Assembly: GCA_023614405.1 (NCBI GenBank)
Contig: CM042687.1
Location: 237,424,292-237,488,291, forward strand
Reading direction: 5' to 3'
DNA length: 64,000 bases
DNA from: Avena insularis
Lineage: Eukaryota > Streptophyta > Magnoliopsida > Poales > Poaceae
Shown here: positions 43,701 to 54,267 of the stretch, in pieces
Layout: every line of letters starts with the position of its first letter
Numbering within the stretch: position 1 is the stretch's first letter
Program-made: the position numbers and the translations under genes
Notes under the pieces: generated by a model
The model's database searches: none
Told to the model about the DNA's origin: nothing
The model's input: the letters and a program-made list of their open reading frames with translations, nothing else

Positions 43701-45659
43701 TAAGAAAGATGTTTGCAACCAAAGTCGGATGAACCTGTCTTTGTATGTTATTTCGAATAACTGTTAAGTAATCCTCCATAACATCGGAGACAAAAGTGTT
43801 TGTCATTTAGAACGTCAAGTTTCTTTGAGAAGGAATTTTTCGTGAAAAGATAAGTGGGAGGACAATAGAACTTTGATAAGGTTAAAAGAACCTTAGCTAT
43901 ATGTGCAAAGTTGCGCAGCGTCGAAAAGTGTTCCGGAGGCAGCAACAATGCTCATGGCTCACATGCCTCAAAGGTTGTGGTTACGAAGGTCAAAGTTTCT
44001 ATTGAACCAAGTAGGTCGAGTAAACAATCAAATACCAAGATTTGAGGGTTGAATCATTATTTAAGAATAGTGAACGTACTACATGCAAAGAAGCGATGAT
44101 GGGCCCTGACTCCGTAAAATGGCTTGAAGCCATAAAATCCGTGATAGTTCCATACACGAGAAATCAAGTTTTGAACTTGAAGGACCCTCGAGAAAGGTGT
44201 AAGACCTTACAGTTGTGTTTGGATCTATAAAGAAATAGACATGGATGTTTCACATCTATGAAATAGTCGACATGTTGGGAAAAAAGGTTCACAACAATGT
44301 TCAAAGGTTGATTATGACAAGATTTGATCTTTCATAGCGATATTTAGTCTAGACGGATTAATGTAGCGACCACTACATATAATTTTGTTATGTGGTAGTT
44401 TAATAAACAAAACAAGTTCTTATAATAGAATTGTTACCTAGGACGTGTGCATAACACGATCCAAAGGGTTTTTTTTATTTCAAAGGATGTTAAAAGCATA
44501 TGCAAACTTCAATGGTTGAAGTGAGAATCGCGGAGTTGGAATCTTCACTATGATGAAACTGCTAAAAGTGTTTAATTTCATCGGAGACAATGAAGATGCT
44601 TGCATTTGCAAGAAATTAAGTGAGAACGCTAAGACATATTTCTAATACATTATGTGGAAGACATATTGTTGATTGGAAATGATGTATCTTTTATTAACAG
44701 ATATTAAGAATTTCATCCCGATGAAAGACTTAGGCACAACCCAAATATTTGGCATCAATAGACGCTAATATGGTTGTGCCTAAAGTACATAGATGATATA
44801 TTGAATGCGTTCAATATAGAAACTACAAGAAAGGTTCTTGTCACACAGAAAGGATTGAATGAGTTCAATATTGATGATATATTCAAGTGTATTGACACTT
44901 GGTAAGTGAAACAAAGATTCAAGTATAGATTGATACTTGATGTATGAAATCACAAAGAGTATTTATATCATACTGTGACATGTACAAATCCATATATGTC
45001 CTATACTCTAAATGTTATGAGAATATACCAGAATGATTCATAAGATGATCATTGGACAATAGTAAGGATATTCTTATGATCTTTTGGAAGAACTAAGAGT
45101 ATATTATTTGTAGAAGTGACAAATAGATGGTTAGTTCATTGTAAAAGTACTATATTGATACTAGTTTTGTCACAAAGTACAAATTAAGTTCATCTCAATC
45201 TAAACTAAGGGCGGAACAATATAATGGAAAGTAAGTTCCATAATGGATTTGGATGAGTTCCAAAGTTAAGACATTGTGACAGATACTACAACAAAAGGGC
45301 TAAGTATATAACTGCTATTATAGCAGCTAAAGAGGGCATTTGTGTCAATTAGTTTGTTATCAAACTAGGTGCAGTTCACAGTGGGATACTACTATGAAGA
45401 TATATTGTGCAACAATGTTATCAACATGTTTTAACCCCAAAGAACTAAAGGTCTCACCAAAGGACCAAATTTATACAAAGCCATCTCATTAGAGAATGAG
45501 TGATGCGTAGAGACGCAAAGACATGCAATTACACACGGACCTGGAAGTGTCAGATCCGGAGATCAGTTGACCACTAGCAATCGTGTACATACGACACCAG
45601 AAAGCCATAGGTGTTGAATACACAAAACGTTTGAAACTAGATTATTGACTCTAGTGCAA
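40713..45659 (+). pseudogene. Degenerate Copia gag-pol region
   Basis: No frame stays open for more than about 90 codons. The frame near 44096-44200 reads MGPDSVKWLEAIKS and NQVLNLKDP, the start of the Copia reverse transcriptase domain. The frames near 44640-44765 show a broken version of the YVDDILLIGND catalytic region and KDLGTTQIFGI. Integrase and RNase H traces were not resolved. Part of this region (about 41315-41838) also occurs inverted in the truncated copy at 50581-51100. Confidence 0.75.
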
Positions 45660-45668
45660 GTGGGAGAC
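45660..45668 (+). other. Polypurine tract of the nested Copia element
   Basis: GTGGGAGAC directly precedes the 3' LTR, as in related Copia elements. The same motif is found before the LTR of the Copia element at the right edge (62719-62727, minus strand). Confidence 0.8.
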
Positions 45669-47588
45669 TATTGGAGATATGTCTAAGAGGCAATAATAAA
45701 GTGGTTATTATCATATCTTCATACTTATGGTAAATGTTTACATACCATGCTATAATTGTATTAACCGGAAACATTAATACTTGTGTGATTTGTAAACATA
45801 AAAGAGTCCCTAGTAAAGCCTCTTGTTAAACTAGCTTGTTGGTTAATATATGATCATGGTTTCCTGATCATGAACATAGAAGATGTTATTAACAACAGAG
45901 TCATATCATTAGGAGAATGATGTGATGGACATACTCCTATAGTTAAGTGTAGCATAAAGATCAAGTCATTTAATATAGTTCATTTGCTATAAGCTTTCTG
46001 ATACATAGTAACCTAATTCCTTCGACCATGAGATCATGTTAATCACCATCACTGGAAGGATGCTTTGATGACATCAAACACCACGGCGTAACTGGGTGGC
46101 TATAAAGGTGGCATTGAGTGTTCGGAAAGTATGTTTTGAGGCACATGGATCAAGAGTGGGATTTGTCCATCCATATGACGGATAGATATACTCTGGGCCC
46201 TCTCGGTGGAATGTCATCCAATTAGCTTGCAAGCATGTGACTGGCTCACAAGGGATCACATATCACGGGAATGAGAAAAGAGTACTTATCAGTAACGAGG
46301 TTGAACTAGGTATGCAGAGATACCGACGATCAAAACCTCGGATAAGTAAACTATCGTGAGACAAAGGGAAATTGGTATCGTATGTAAGTGGTTCATTCGA
46401 TCGCAAAGTAATCGTAGAAATATGTGGGAGCCATATGAATTTCTAGATTCCTCTATTGGTTATTGATCGGAGAAGTGTCTCGATCATGTACGCATAATTC
46501 ACGAACCGTAGGGAGACACACTTAAGGATTCGATGTTGTTGAGTAGTTATGGAATGATGAGTAAGAGACTGAATGTTGTTTGGAGTCTCGGATGGGATCC
46601 GGGATATCACGAGGAGATCCGGAATGGTCCGGAGAATAAGATTCATATAAGGAAAGTCCTGTTTCGGAGTTGGGGAATGATTCCGGTGTTTTCATCGGGA
46701 ATGTTCTAGAAGGGTCCGGAAGGTCCGGCACTCCGGAGGGAAGGGTACATGAATGTGTCATAACAAGTTGGAATGATTGCATCATGTACTAGGCATCATG
46801 GCTGGGCAAAATAAAGGGATAAATCAAATCCTAGTTTGAAAAGTCAAACGCCAATTTGAAAAGTCAAACGACAGTTTTGCTTGGTGGAGGGAGAGTAGGA
46901 AACCTACTTGGGGAGGAGTTCCTCTCCTCCACCACCGGCCAAGGAGGCCGACTTGGGGAGGACTCTCCTCCCAGCCGGCGCCCTCCCACCTATAAAAGGA
47001 GGCAGGGGTGCCCTCTGACCTACACCTCTCCTCTAAACCCTATCCCTAGTCCGCCTCCACCAAGTCGCCACCGCCCCTAGGGTTTGCCTAGCCGAGTTGG
47101 GGCCCTCCCTTGCCCTAGCCGGCCTAGCCCTCTCTCCTTGGTGCCTCTAAACCCTAGATCGCCAAGGCCTCTCTCATAGTCCACCATACTCGCTCCGGCT
47201 TAAGGCGAAGCCCTGCGAGATCTCCCCTCTACTTCCGACACCACGCCGTCGTGCTGCCGGAATCGCGAGGAGAGTGCTACAACCTTCGCTGCCTGCTGGA
47301 ACAAGGGAGAGGAAGGTCTTCATCAGTCATCGAAAATTAACGCAGACCGATCATGGAAGCGCTGAACGCAGCGGAAGGATCATCTACGCGATCTTGAGAT
47401 CGGAAGTGTACGACTACATCACCCACGAGAATCTGCTCTCGTTAACCGCTTTGGATCTTCGAGGGTTAGTATTCTATCGACTCGTTGCTACAATCTAGTA
47501 GATAGATCTTGGCTTGATCATACATTAGATCTTGATTGTGTGTTCATGCGGTAGAATTTTTTTGTTTTCCATGCTACGAACCCCTACA
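45669..47588 (+). repeat. 3' LTR of the nested Copia element
   Basis: It begins TATTGGAGATATGTCTAAGA, with the second base changed from the expected TG, and ends CGAACCCCTACA. A TATA box (CTATAAAAGG) lies at about 46990-46999. By eye it differs from the 5' LTR by about a dozen substitutions in the first 620 bp and by many small length changes in the GC-rich stretch around 46680-47130. Confidence 0.95.
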
Positions 47589-47718
47589 CTGATCTCCGTT
47601 GGCGCATTTCAGCCCGTAAAAAGAGGGTTTTAGCCTATCTTTCACATGCAAATGGAAATACAACAATTAAACACATCAAATAATAGTTCACAGGATCAAA
47701 CAAATATCATCCAAGTTA

Positions 47719-49338
47719 TTACAACACTATTTCAATCAAATTACAACAATTGTTCGAATAAAATAAATCAACAAATATTCTTGAATGGTTCATCTCACAC
47801 TGCCGAAGAAAAACAAGGGAAGACTGTGAACGAGCGTGAGTGTGTTGGCCATACAGATGCCAGTGGTGCTGGATGAGATCAGTGACGAGCTGCTTATGAG
47901 TTGCCTTATTTTCAATCTCTCGATGGCTTTCAAGAAATGCTTCAAGGTTGTTCGGGTTTCTTTCGAGACGCACTCGAGTGCCAACATTATCGTAGAAGCA
48001 CGACAAGTTTAACCATCTCTCATCCTTGATGATCATGTTGTGTAGAAGCACACAACATGTCATGATGTTGACAAGGGGTTTCTTGTCCCAAAATCGAGCT
48101 GGACCTCGAACAATAGCAAACCTTGCTTGTAAAACACCCAAAGCCCTCTCAATGTCCTTGCGGGCTGACGCTTGTGCCTTGGCAAATATAGCTTCTATTT
48201 CATGTTGGGGATCTTTGATGGACTTCACAAAAGTTCCCATTCGGGATATAAGCCATCGGCTAGATAATATCCCATTGAATACTCATTGTTCATGATCTTG
48301 TAGTTGCAAGTAGGTGCATCTCCGACTACAAGTTTTTGAAACAAGTGGGATCTTTGTAAAACGTTGATGTCATTGAGTGTTCTGGACAGCCCAAAAAACA
48401 GTGCCAAATCCACAAATCCTGCGAAGCAACTGCCTCGAGCACAATGGTAGGATCATGGTTTTTTCCACAATACATTCCATGACATGCTTTTGGACAATTT
48501 TTCCATGTCCAATGCATGCAATCTATACTACCAAGCATGCCCGGCATCCCCCTTTTTCATTTATCTCCATTAAACTTTTGGTATCTTCCTCATTGGGAGC
48601 TCGGAGATATTTCTCCCCATACAACCTGATAACCATCTTCGCAAACCTACGCACCGACTCGGTGGTTGTATCTTTGCCTATGTGAAGGTACTCATCGGTG
48701 TAGTCTGCAGGGACGCCATAAGCGATCGCTCGCATGGTAGCCGAGATCTATTGGTAGGCACTAAATCCTAGGTCGCCGGCAGAGTTGCGCCATTGCGTGA
48801 AGTATGTCGAATTCTTTTCGATATCTTCATCGATTCTGATAAACAAGCTACGCCGCATCCGGTACCTCCTATGGAAAATATTGGGAGGATATGTTGGTAC
48901 CTCGGCGAAATAATCCTGCATCAAGTTGGCATGGTCGAGGAAGTGGTTGTGCTGGATGTAGGTGCGACCCTTCATCGACCCGCACCTTTGATCCAGCATC
49001 TTCCACCGGTCCTCGTGCTCCTTAACAACGAGTAGGAGAAGGGCCACCTTGAATTCGTCGTCATGGAGCAGTTCCTCGATGTCGGAATCTTCCGACGAGG
49101 AGGACGAATCGGACAAATCTGGGTGGTCGTCCGAGTTCAGCCTCGATGGAGCGGGCGGCGGCGGGGGCTTGGGGAGGCGGGGCGCATAAGGTAGAGAGGT
49201 TGTCCGAAATGGGTGCCTGGCGGTGGTGGCTGGGGCGATGGCAGCGGGGAGGTGGATTCGGGTGGCTAGCGGCGGCGCCAGGGAAGATGCACGCGAGAGG
49301 GGGCAGCGTATGTGGGCGAGCTCGTCCTGAAGAATCAT
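47719..49338 (-). pseudogene. PIF/Harbinger transposase, broken
   Basis: The minus-strand frames read in order: a Pro/Ser-rich N-terminus and a helix-rich segment with NIFHRRYRMRRSLF and SAYQ (49338-48751); an in-frame TAG (48748-48750); then TTTESVRRFAKMVIRLYGEKYLRAPNEED-like sequence; a frameshift near 48550; MPGMLGSIDCMHWTWKNCP and IVLEAVASQDLWIWH; a frameshift near 48385; LNDINVLQRSHLF and YSMGYYLADGLYPEW; a frameshift near 48235; and RKDIERALGVLQARFAIVRGPARFW with CVLLHNMIIKDE. The likely catalytic DDE residues (IDCMHW, NDINVL, DIERALG) are all still present. One stop and three frameshifts abolish function. The DDE superfamily-4 type enzyme would cut the element's inverted repeats and insert at TWA. 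Confidence 0.9.
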
Positions 49339-49602
49339 CGTGCTCTAGGATTGGTGCGAGTGAGGGCCGGCGCTCTGGTCGCCCTCTCCACCCTCCTATG
49401 TATATGCCAGAAGAGGGTTTACGAGTCGGGCCCTTCTTTTTTTACGGACCGTCTGATTTGAGGGTGCTGGTCGGCGCCGATTTTTCGCCGAAACCCTTAT
49501 AGTCACGGTTATTTTAAGGGTTTGTCCCCTTTAAGGGTGTTGTTAGACTTGCTCTAACATAGAATAGTAACTTATGCATGTTACGCTCTCCACTATGACC
49601 AG

Positions 49603-49945
49603 AGGGGAGTAGGGTGTTGGATCCTGCTAGCCGGATCCGGTGCGTCTTGGTCTGCCCTTTGTGTTGCACGGCTCTAGTCTAGTGGTAGGAGTTGGCGCAT
49701 GCGGTGAAGAGACGACCAAAGATCTCTGACAATACGGCCGCACCTCTGAGCTTCTCCGTCCCGATATTGTTTTGCAACATATTTGTTCAATAGAGTAAAA
49801 GAGGTGGGCATGAAATTCGTGATTGTTGCCATCTTCTGTAAGTGCCTGTCCTTTACTCCACACAAAATAACATAGTTTTTTTAAAAGGGGGCAAAAACTT
49901 TCCCCAATACTCTATGATAGGCGTGGGTTTCAGGCCTGGACCAGG
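49603..49945. other. Unassigned stretch right of the Harbinger/MITE nest
   Basis: I recognise nothing here. Short ORFs on the minus strand (49863-49627) have no family resemblance. Confidence 0.4.
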
Positions 49946-50580
49946 CTCTGGTAATTCTGCTGCCCAAGAGCAGTGATGCAGCCGGACTTAGAGACTACAT
50001 GCACATTAGCCTTATCCACATCTTTGCCAAACTCGCGACAAAAGTGTTGGCCTCAAGGTTGTCCCCAAAGCTAGACATGCTGGTGGACCTGAACCAGTAT
50101 GCCTTCATCAAGAAGCGCTGCATCCATGATAACTTCATGCTGGTTCAGCAGACGGCGTGCCTGCTCCATAGGCTGAAGGAGCCACGGGTAATGCTGAAGC
50201 TCGATATAGACAACACATTCGACTCCGTATCCTGGGCACTGCTTTTCCAGGTGCTTCAGAAGGTTGGACTAGGCCCCATATTCCACGAACTGGTCGCTAT
50301 CCTCCTTTCGACGGCTAGCTCCAGGATGATGCTCAATGGTGAGCCAGCCCCCCCGATCTAGCATAGACTAGGCCTGACACAGGGGGACCCCATATCACCG
50401 ATGTTGTCCGTGTTGTTCATCAACACGCTGAATAGGGTGATGGCTAAATCCATGGAGTTCGGGATCCTGAGGCGCGTTGCTACTCACGAGTTGGTAACGA
50501 CTTTCTCCCCCTATGTGGACGATGTTGTGATTTTCTGTCACCCGGACGTGCAGGAGCTGCATACGATGCGCGCAATTCTG
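49946..50580 (+). pseudogene. LINE reverse transcriptase fragment
   Basis: The frame reads VILLPKSSDAAGLRDY, then ISLIHIFAKLATKVLASRLSP, NQYAFIKKRCIHDNF, MLKLDIDNTFDSVSW and LTQGDPISPMLSVLFIN, the order of motifs in plant L1-type LINE reverse transcriptase. A stop (TAG) interrupts between PAPPI and the HRLGLTQGDP segment. The catalytic box reads YVDDVVIFC where YADD is usual. The copy is truncated on the left and cut on the right by a Copia fragment at about 50580. Confidence 0.85.
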
Positions 50581-52817
50581 GCCAATGACTACAACAATTA
50601 TGCAAATTAACTTTGATTTAATTTATGATAAATTGAGTTCAACTTTTTATCATACTATTCATTTGAAATCCCACTCAAAACAACATCCCTCACATTGTTT
50701 TAGTGATCACACGAACCAAATCCACTACACCAAGTCCGATCATCACGAGAGATGATGTAGCTTCAAAGGCGAACAATCAACATGTTCATCATATAAGCTA
50801 TATGACTCATGCTTTAAATTTCGGTATTCTGTGTTCGGAGACCATGTATGTACATGCTAGGCTCGTCAAGGTTAACCTTAGTATTCGCATGTGCAAATCT
50901 GGCTTGCATCCGTTGTATGCACACATAGAATCTATCATACCCGATCATCATGTGGTGTTTCAAAACGATGAGTCTTATCAACGGTGCCTACTAAAGACGA
51001 ACACTTTATTATTTGATATTTAGTGAGAGGGATCATCTTATAATGCTACCGTCGCGCTCTAAGCAATACAAGATGCATAAAAAGGATTAATATCACATGC
51101 AGATCGTGTAGACGATCCTTCCGGTGCCATGTTCCTGTAGCGCTTTCGTAGTCGGCCACATGTACGGTACTCGATGAAGACATTCCTCTCCCTTGTTCCA
51201 GAGGCAGCGGAGGTTGTAGAGCTCCTCGCGATTCCAGCTGCACGACGGTGTGGTGGTGGAAGTGGAGGAGTAGATCCTGCAGGGCTTCGCCTAAGCCGGA
51301 GCAGGTATGGTGCATTTAGACAGGCCATCGGTGGCTAGGGTTTAGACGCTGAGGGGAGGAGGGCAGCCGGCGACTAGGGTTTAGACTAGATGGCGGCGGC
51401 GGTTTAGAGGGCTAGGGCGCCGGTGGCTAGAGGGGCAGGCGGCAGCCTAGGGTTTTGGGTAAGTCAAGGGGGCGCCCCACTCCCTCCTTTTATGGGTGGG
51501 AGAGGCGGCTAGGGGAGGGGAGTCCTCTCCCAACTCCTCTTGGTTGGCTGGCGGCAAGGAGGGAGAGGTTTCCCTCTCTCATATAGGTTTCCTCTCCTCC
51601 CTCCACTTGGACTTTGACTTTCAATGTTGGGATTTGACTTTTCAAATTGGAGTTTGACTATTCAAACTAGATTTTGATTTCTCTCTTCACATTGCCCAGC
51701 CAAGTGACATAGGGTATGATGCAACCATTCCACATTTTCATGGCACATTCCAAGTACCCATTCCCCCGGGGTGGTGGACCTTCCAAAACCTTCTAGAAGC
51801 TTCCGGTGAAAACACCACATTTTTTAACCCGGAAATTGACTTTCCTTATATGAATCTTATTCTCCGAACCATTCCAGATCTCCTCGTGATGTCCCAGATC
51901 TAATCCGAGACTCCGAACAACATTCGGTCTCTAACTTACATTCCACATCTACTAAACAACATCGAGTCCTTAAGTGTGTCTCCCTACGGTTCGTGAACTA
52001 TGCAGACATGACCGAGACTCTTCCCCAATCAATAACCAATAGAGGAATCTGGAAATTCATATGTCTCCCACATATTTCTATGATGACTTCATGATCGAAT
52101 GAAACATTTACATATGATACCAATTTCCCTTTGTCTCGTGATACTTTACTTACCCGAGGTTTGATCGTCGGTATCTCTGCATATCTAGTTCAACCTCGTT
52201 ACCGATAAGTACTCTTTACTCATTCCGTGATATGTGATCCCTTGTGATCTAGTCACATTCTTGCAAGCTAATTGGATGGCATTCCACCGAGAGGGCCAAG
52301 AGTATATCTATCCGTCGTATGGATGGAAAAATCCCACTCTTGATCCATGTGCCTCAACACATACTTTCAGAATACTCAATGCCACCTTTATAACCACCCA
52401 GTTAAGAAGTGGTGTTTGATGTCATCAAAGTACCCATCTGGTGATGGTGATTAACATGATCTCATGGTCGAAGGTTAGGTTACTATATATTTGAAAGCTT
52501 ATAGCAAACGGACTTTTAAATGACTTGATTGTATGCTACGCTTAACTATAGGAGTGTGTCCATCACATCATCCTTCTAATGATATGACCTTGTTATTAAT
52601 AACATCCAATGTCCATGATCAGGAAACCATGATCATCTATTAATCAACAAGCTAGTTTAACAAGAGGCTTTACTAGGGACTCTTTTATGTTTACAAAACA
52701 CACAAGTATTTATGTTTCCGGTTAATACAATTATAGCATGGGATGTAAACATTTATCATAAACATAAAGATATGATAATAACCATTTTATTATTGCCTCT
52801 TGGGCATATCTCCAACA
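50581..52817 (-). mobile_element. Truncated, inverted copy of the Angela/BARE-like Copia element
   Basis: On the minus strand it starts TGTTGGAGATATGCCCAAGA at 52817 and follows the LTR seen at 38770 down to about 51101, then jumps to sequence matching about 41315-41838 of the element's interior, ending in the LINE at about 50581. The jump removes the last part of the LTR, the primer binding site and the leader. It carries no coding capacity and shows more substitutions than the intact copy. Confidence 0.85.
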
Positions 52818-52962
52818 CTATAGTTCTAGTGGGTTGAGTTGTTTGGGTTGGCAGCTTGTTGCGGTTGTTGTGTATTTACTATATAGTGACTCTCTTTTCC
52901 TATCAATGAATCGAAATGCAAAGCTTTTTGAGTTTTCACGAAAAAAGCTTTGTTCCAATCTA
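52818..52962 (+). mobile_element. Probable 3' tail of the interrupted LINE
   Basis: The stretch ends CCTATCAATGAATCGAAATG with AAGCTTTTTGAGTTTTCACGAAAAAA, which resembles the 3' end of grass LINEs. It would be the continuation of the plus-strand LINE on the other side of the Copia fragment, but a continuous reading frame cannot be traced. Confidence 0.45.
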
Positions 52963-53901
52963 TTAATTAAGGAGAAGTTTTACAAGAATTAAAAGTTTCA
53001 ATTTATGCAAAAAAAAATACTCTCGCTGCATGAATTCACCCAAGCGCTTAGCCCCCGCGTTAACCCATAAATGGGCTTCGCGTTTAATTCTATCTAGGAC
53101 TACAAGAGGCATAGCATGCTTTCTGTTGAAGACCCGGTTGTTGCATTCATTCCAAATCTCCCAAGAGGTGAGAAGGGTAATTGAATCCATGGCTTTGTGG
53201 TTTGGTATAGGTCCATCCATTATTATCTCCCACCAATTCCCTATAGAGAGTCCCATCCATTGAGATTGATCCAACTCGGAGATGTCAATCCACACCTTTA
53301 GATAAGCCCATATACGTTTTGTGAAATGACACAAGATTAGAAGATGGTTAACCCTCTCCGTGGTTTGCTTGCAAAGCTGGCAAAGGCCACAGTTTTGCTA
53401 ACCTCTCTTGGCCATCTATCCGCCTCTAAATTCTATTTTATATGGCAATCCAAGAGAAGAATTTTACTTTTAGAGAATCCCAAGCTTTCCAAACTAGCTT
53501 GTTCATGTTGGAGATGATGTAGCCCAAGAAATGAATCTCATAGGCCGATTTATCCGTATACTCGCCATTTTCCGTTAGTTTCGAAACAATATTGTCCTCC
53601 ACCTCCTCATTGAGATGTATGTTTTGGAGAAGGGACCAAGGTTCAACGCATTGCCTTAGGTGCTCTATAGTGAAGTCATCACCCAATTTAATATTCCCCA
53701 TCCAAGCATTGTTTCTTAGGGCTTGGTGAAGATGTTCCAAGCAGAAAATAAAAAAATCCCTATACAAACATGATCACCAAGATCTATACTATGTAGACAT
53801 AAGTAACGGAGAGGAAGAATAGAGTTCATACCCTTGAAGACCATGGCACGCCTTATGCAGGTAGGCATATAGCGATGAAGACAGTGCCCCAAGTGTTGCA
53901 C
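52963..53901 (-). pseudogene. LINE C-terminal (zf-RVT) fragment, minus strand
   Basis: Frames at 53767-53438 and 53334-52963 show ENGEYTDKSAYEIHFLG, KLVWKAWDSLKVKFFSW, FTKRIWAYLKVW, GNWWEIIM, LLTSWEIWNECNNRVF and LDRIKREAHLW. These are the reverse-transcriptase zinc-binding region and tail of grass LINEs. A stop and a frameshift separate the frames, and the catalytic part is absent. Confidence 0.85.
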
Positions 53902-54267
53902 CTCAAAGCTCTACACACGTACGATGTAGGAACGTCTCCCGGGATCCGATCCAGTAGAGCAACAGAAGAAGAAAGAAGTCGGACCGTCCTGCGCATGACG
54001 GTAGTGCAGAGGTGGAGAACTAAACCAAGAGGCTAGATCCAATCTAATGGAGTGTACACCCCAGCATTAGAGCTTAGAAATAATCTAAACACATATGTGT
54101 GCATTGCATTCATGCATAGAAAATCTGAATAATTTTCGCGATTTTGAATAAATCTTGTCAAAGTGATTGAAGCTTCTCTTAACTTGATGGAATTGAAGTA
54201 GATCATCAAGTTGACTGTGATAAGTTTCAATATGACCTTTGCTAAAACCTTATTTTGGGTAAGGGAT
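53902..54267. other. Unassigned sequence before the tandem duplication
   Basis: No coding sequence was recognised. The stretch becomes AT-rich and merges into the sequence repeated next. Confidence 0.4.

Larger units (their letters stand above)
38770..47588 (+). mobile_element. Copia LTR retrotransposon, Angela/BARE-like LTRs, degenerate coding region
   Basis: Two LTRs of 1930 and 1920 bp bracket about 5 kb. The target-site duplication CTGAT stands at 38765-38769 and 47589-47593. A primer binding site (40701) and a polypurine tract (45660) are in place. The internal region has only short ORFs; traces of Copia reverse transcriptase are visible (SVKWLEAIKSV near 44110, MKDLGTTQIFGI near 44725). 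The element is complete in structure but cannot encode its own enzymes. Confidence 0.93.
38574..49554 (-). mobile_element. PIF/Harbinger DNA transposon, interrupted by a Copia element
   Basis: The ends GAGCATGACTAACAACGCCC and (inverted) GAGCAAGTCTAACAACACCC form terminal inverted repeats that continue to CTTA, and TAA flanks both sides (38571-38573 and 49555-49557). A PIF/Harbinger transposase remnant lies on the minus strand at 47719-49338. Without the 8.8-kb Copia insertion and one CTGAT copy the element is about 2.2 kb. No Myb-like second ORF is visible, so it is probably an internally shortened copy. Confidence 0.9.

Noticed and set aside
49627..49863. Minus-strand ORF of 78 codons beside the Harbinger nest
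   Set aside because: No family resemblance, no splice-linked continuation, and surrounding DNA is repeat-derived.
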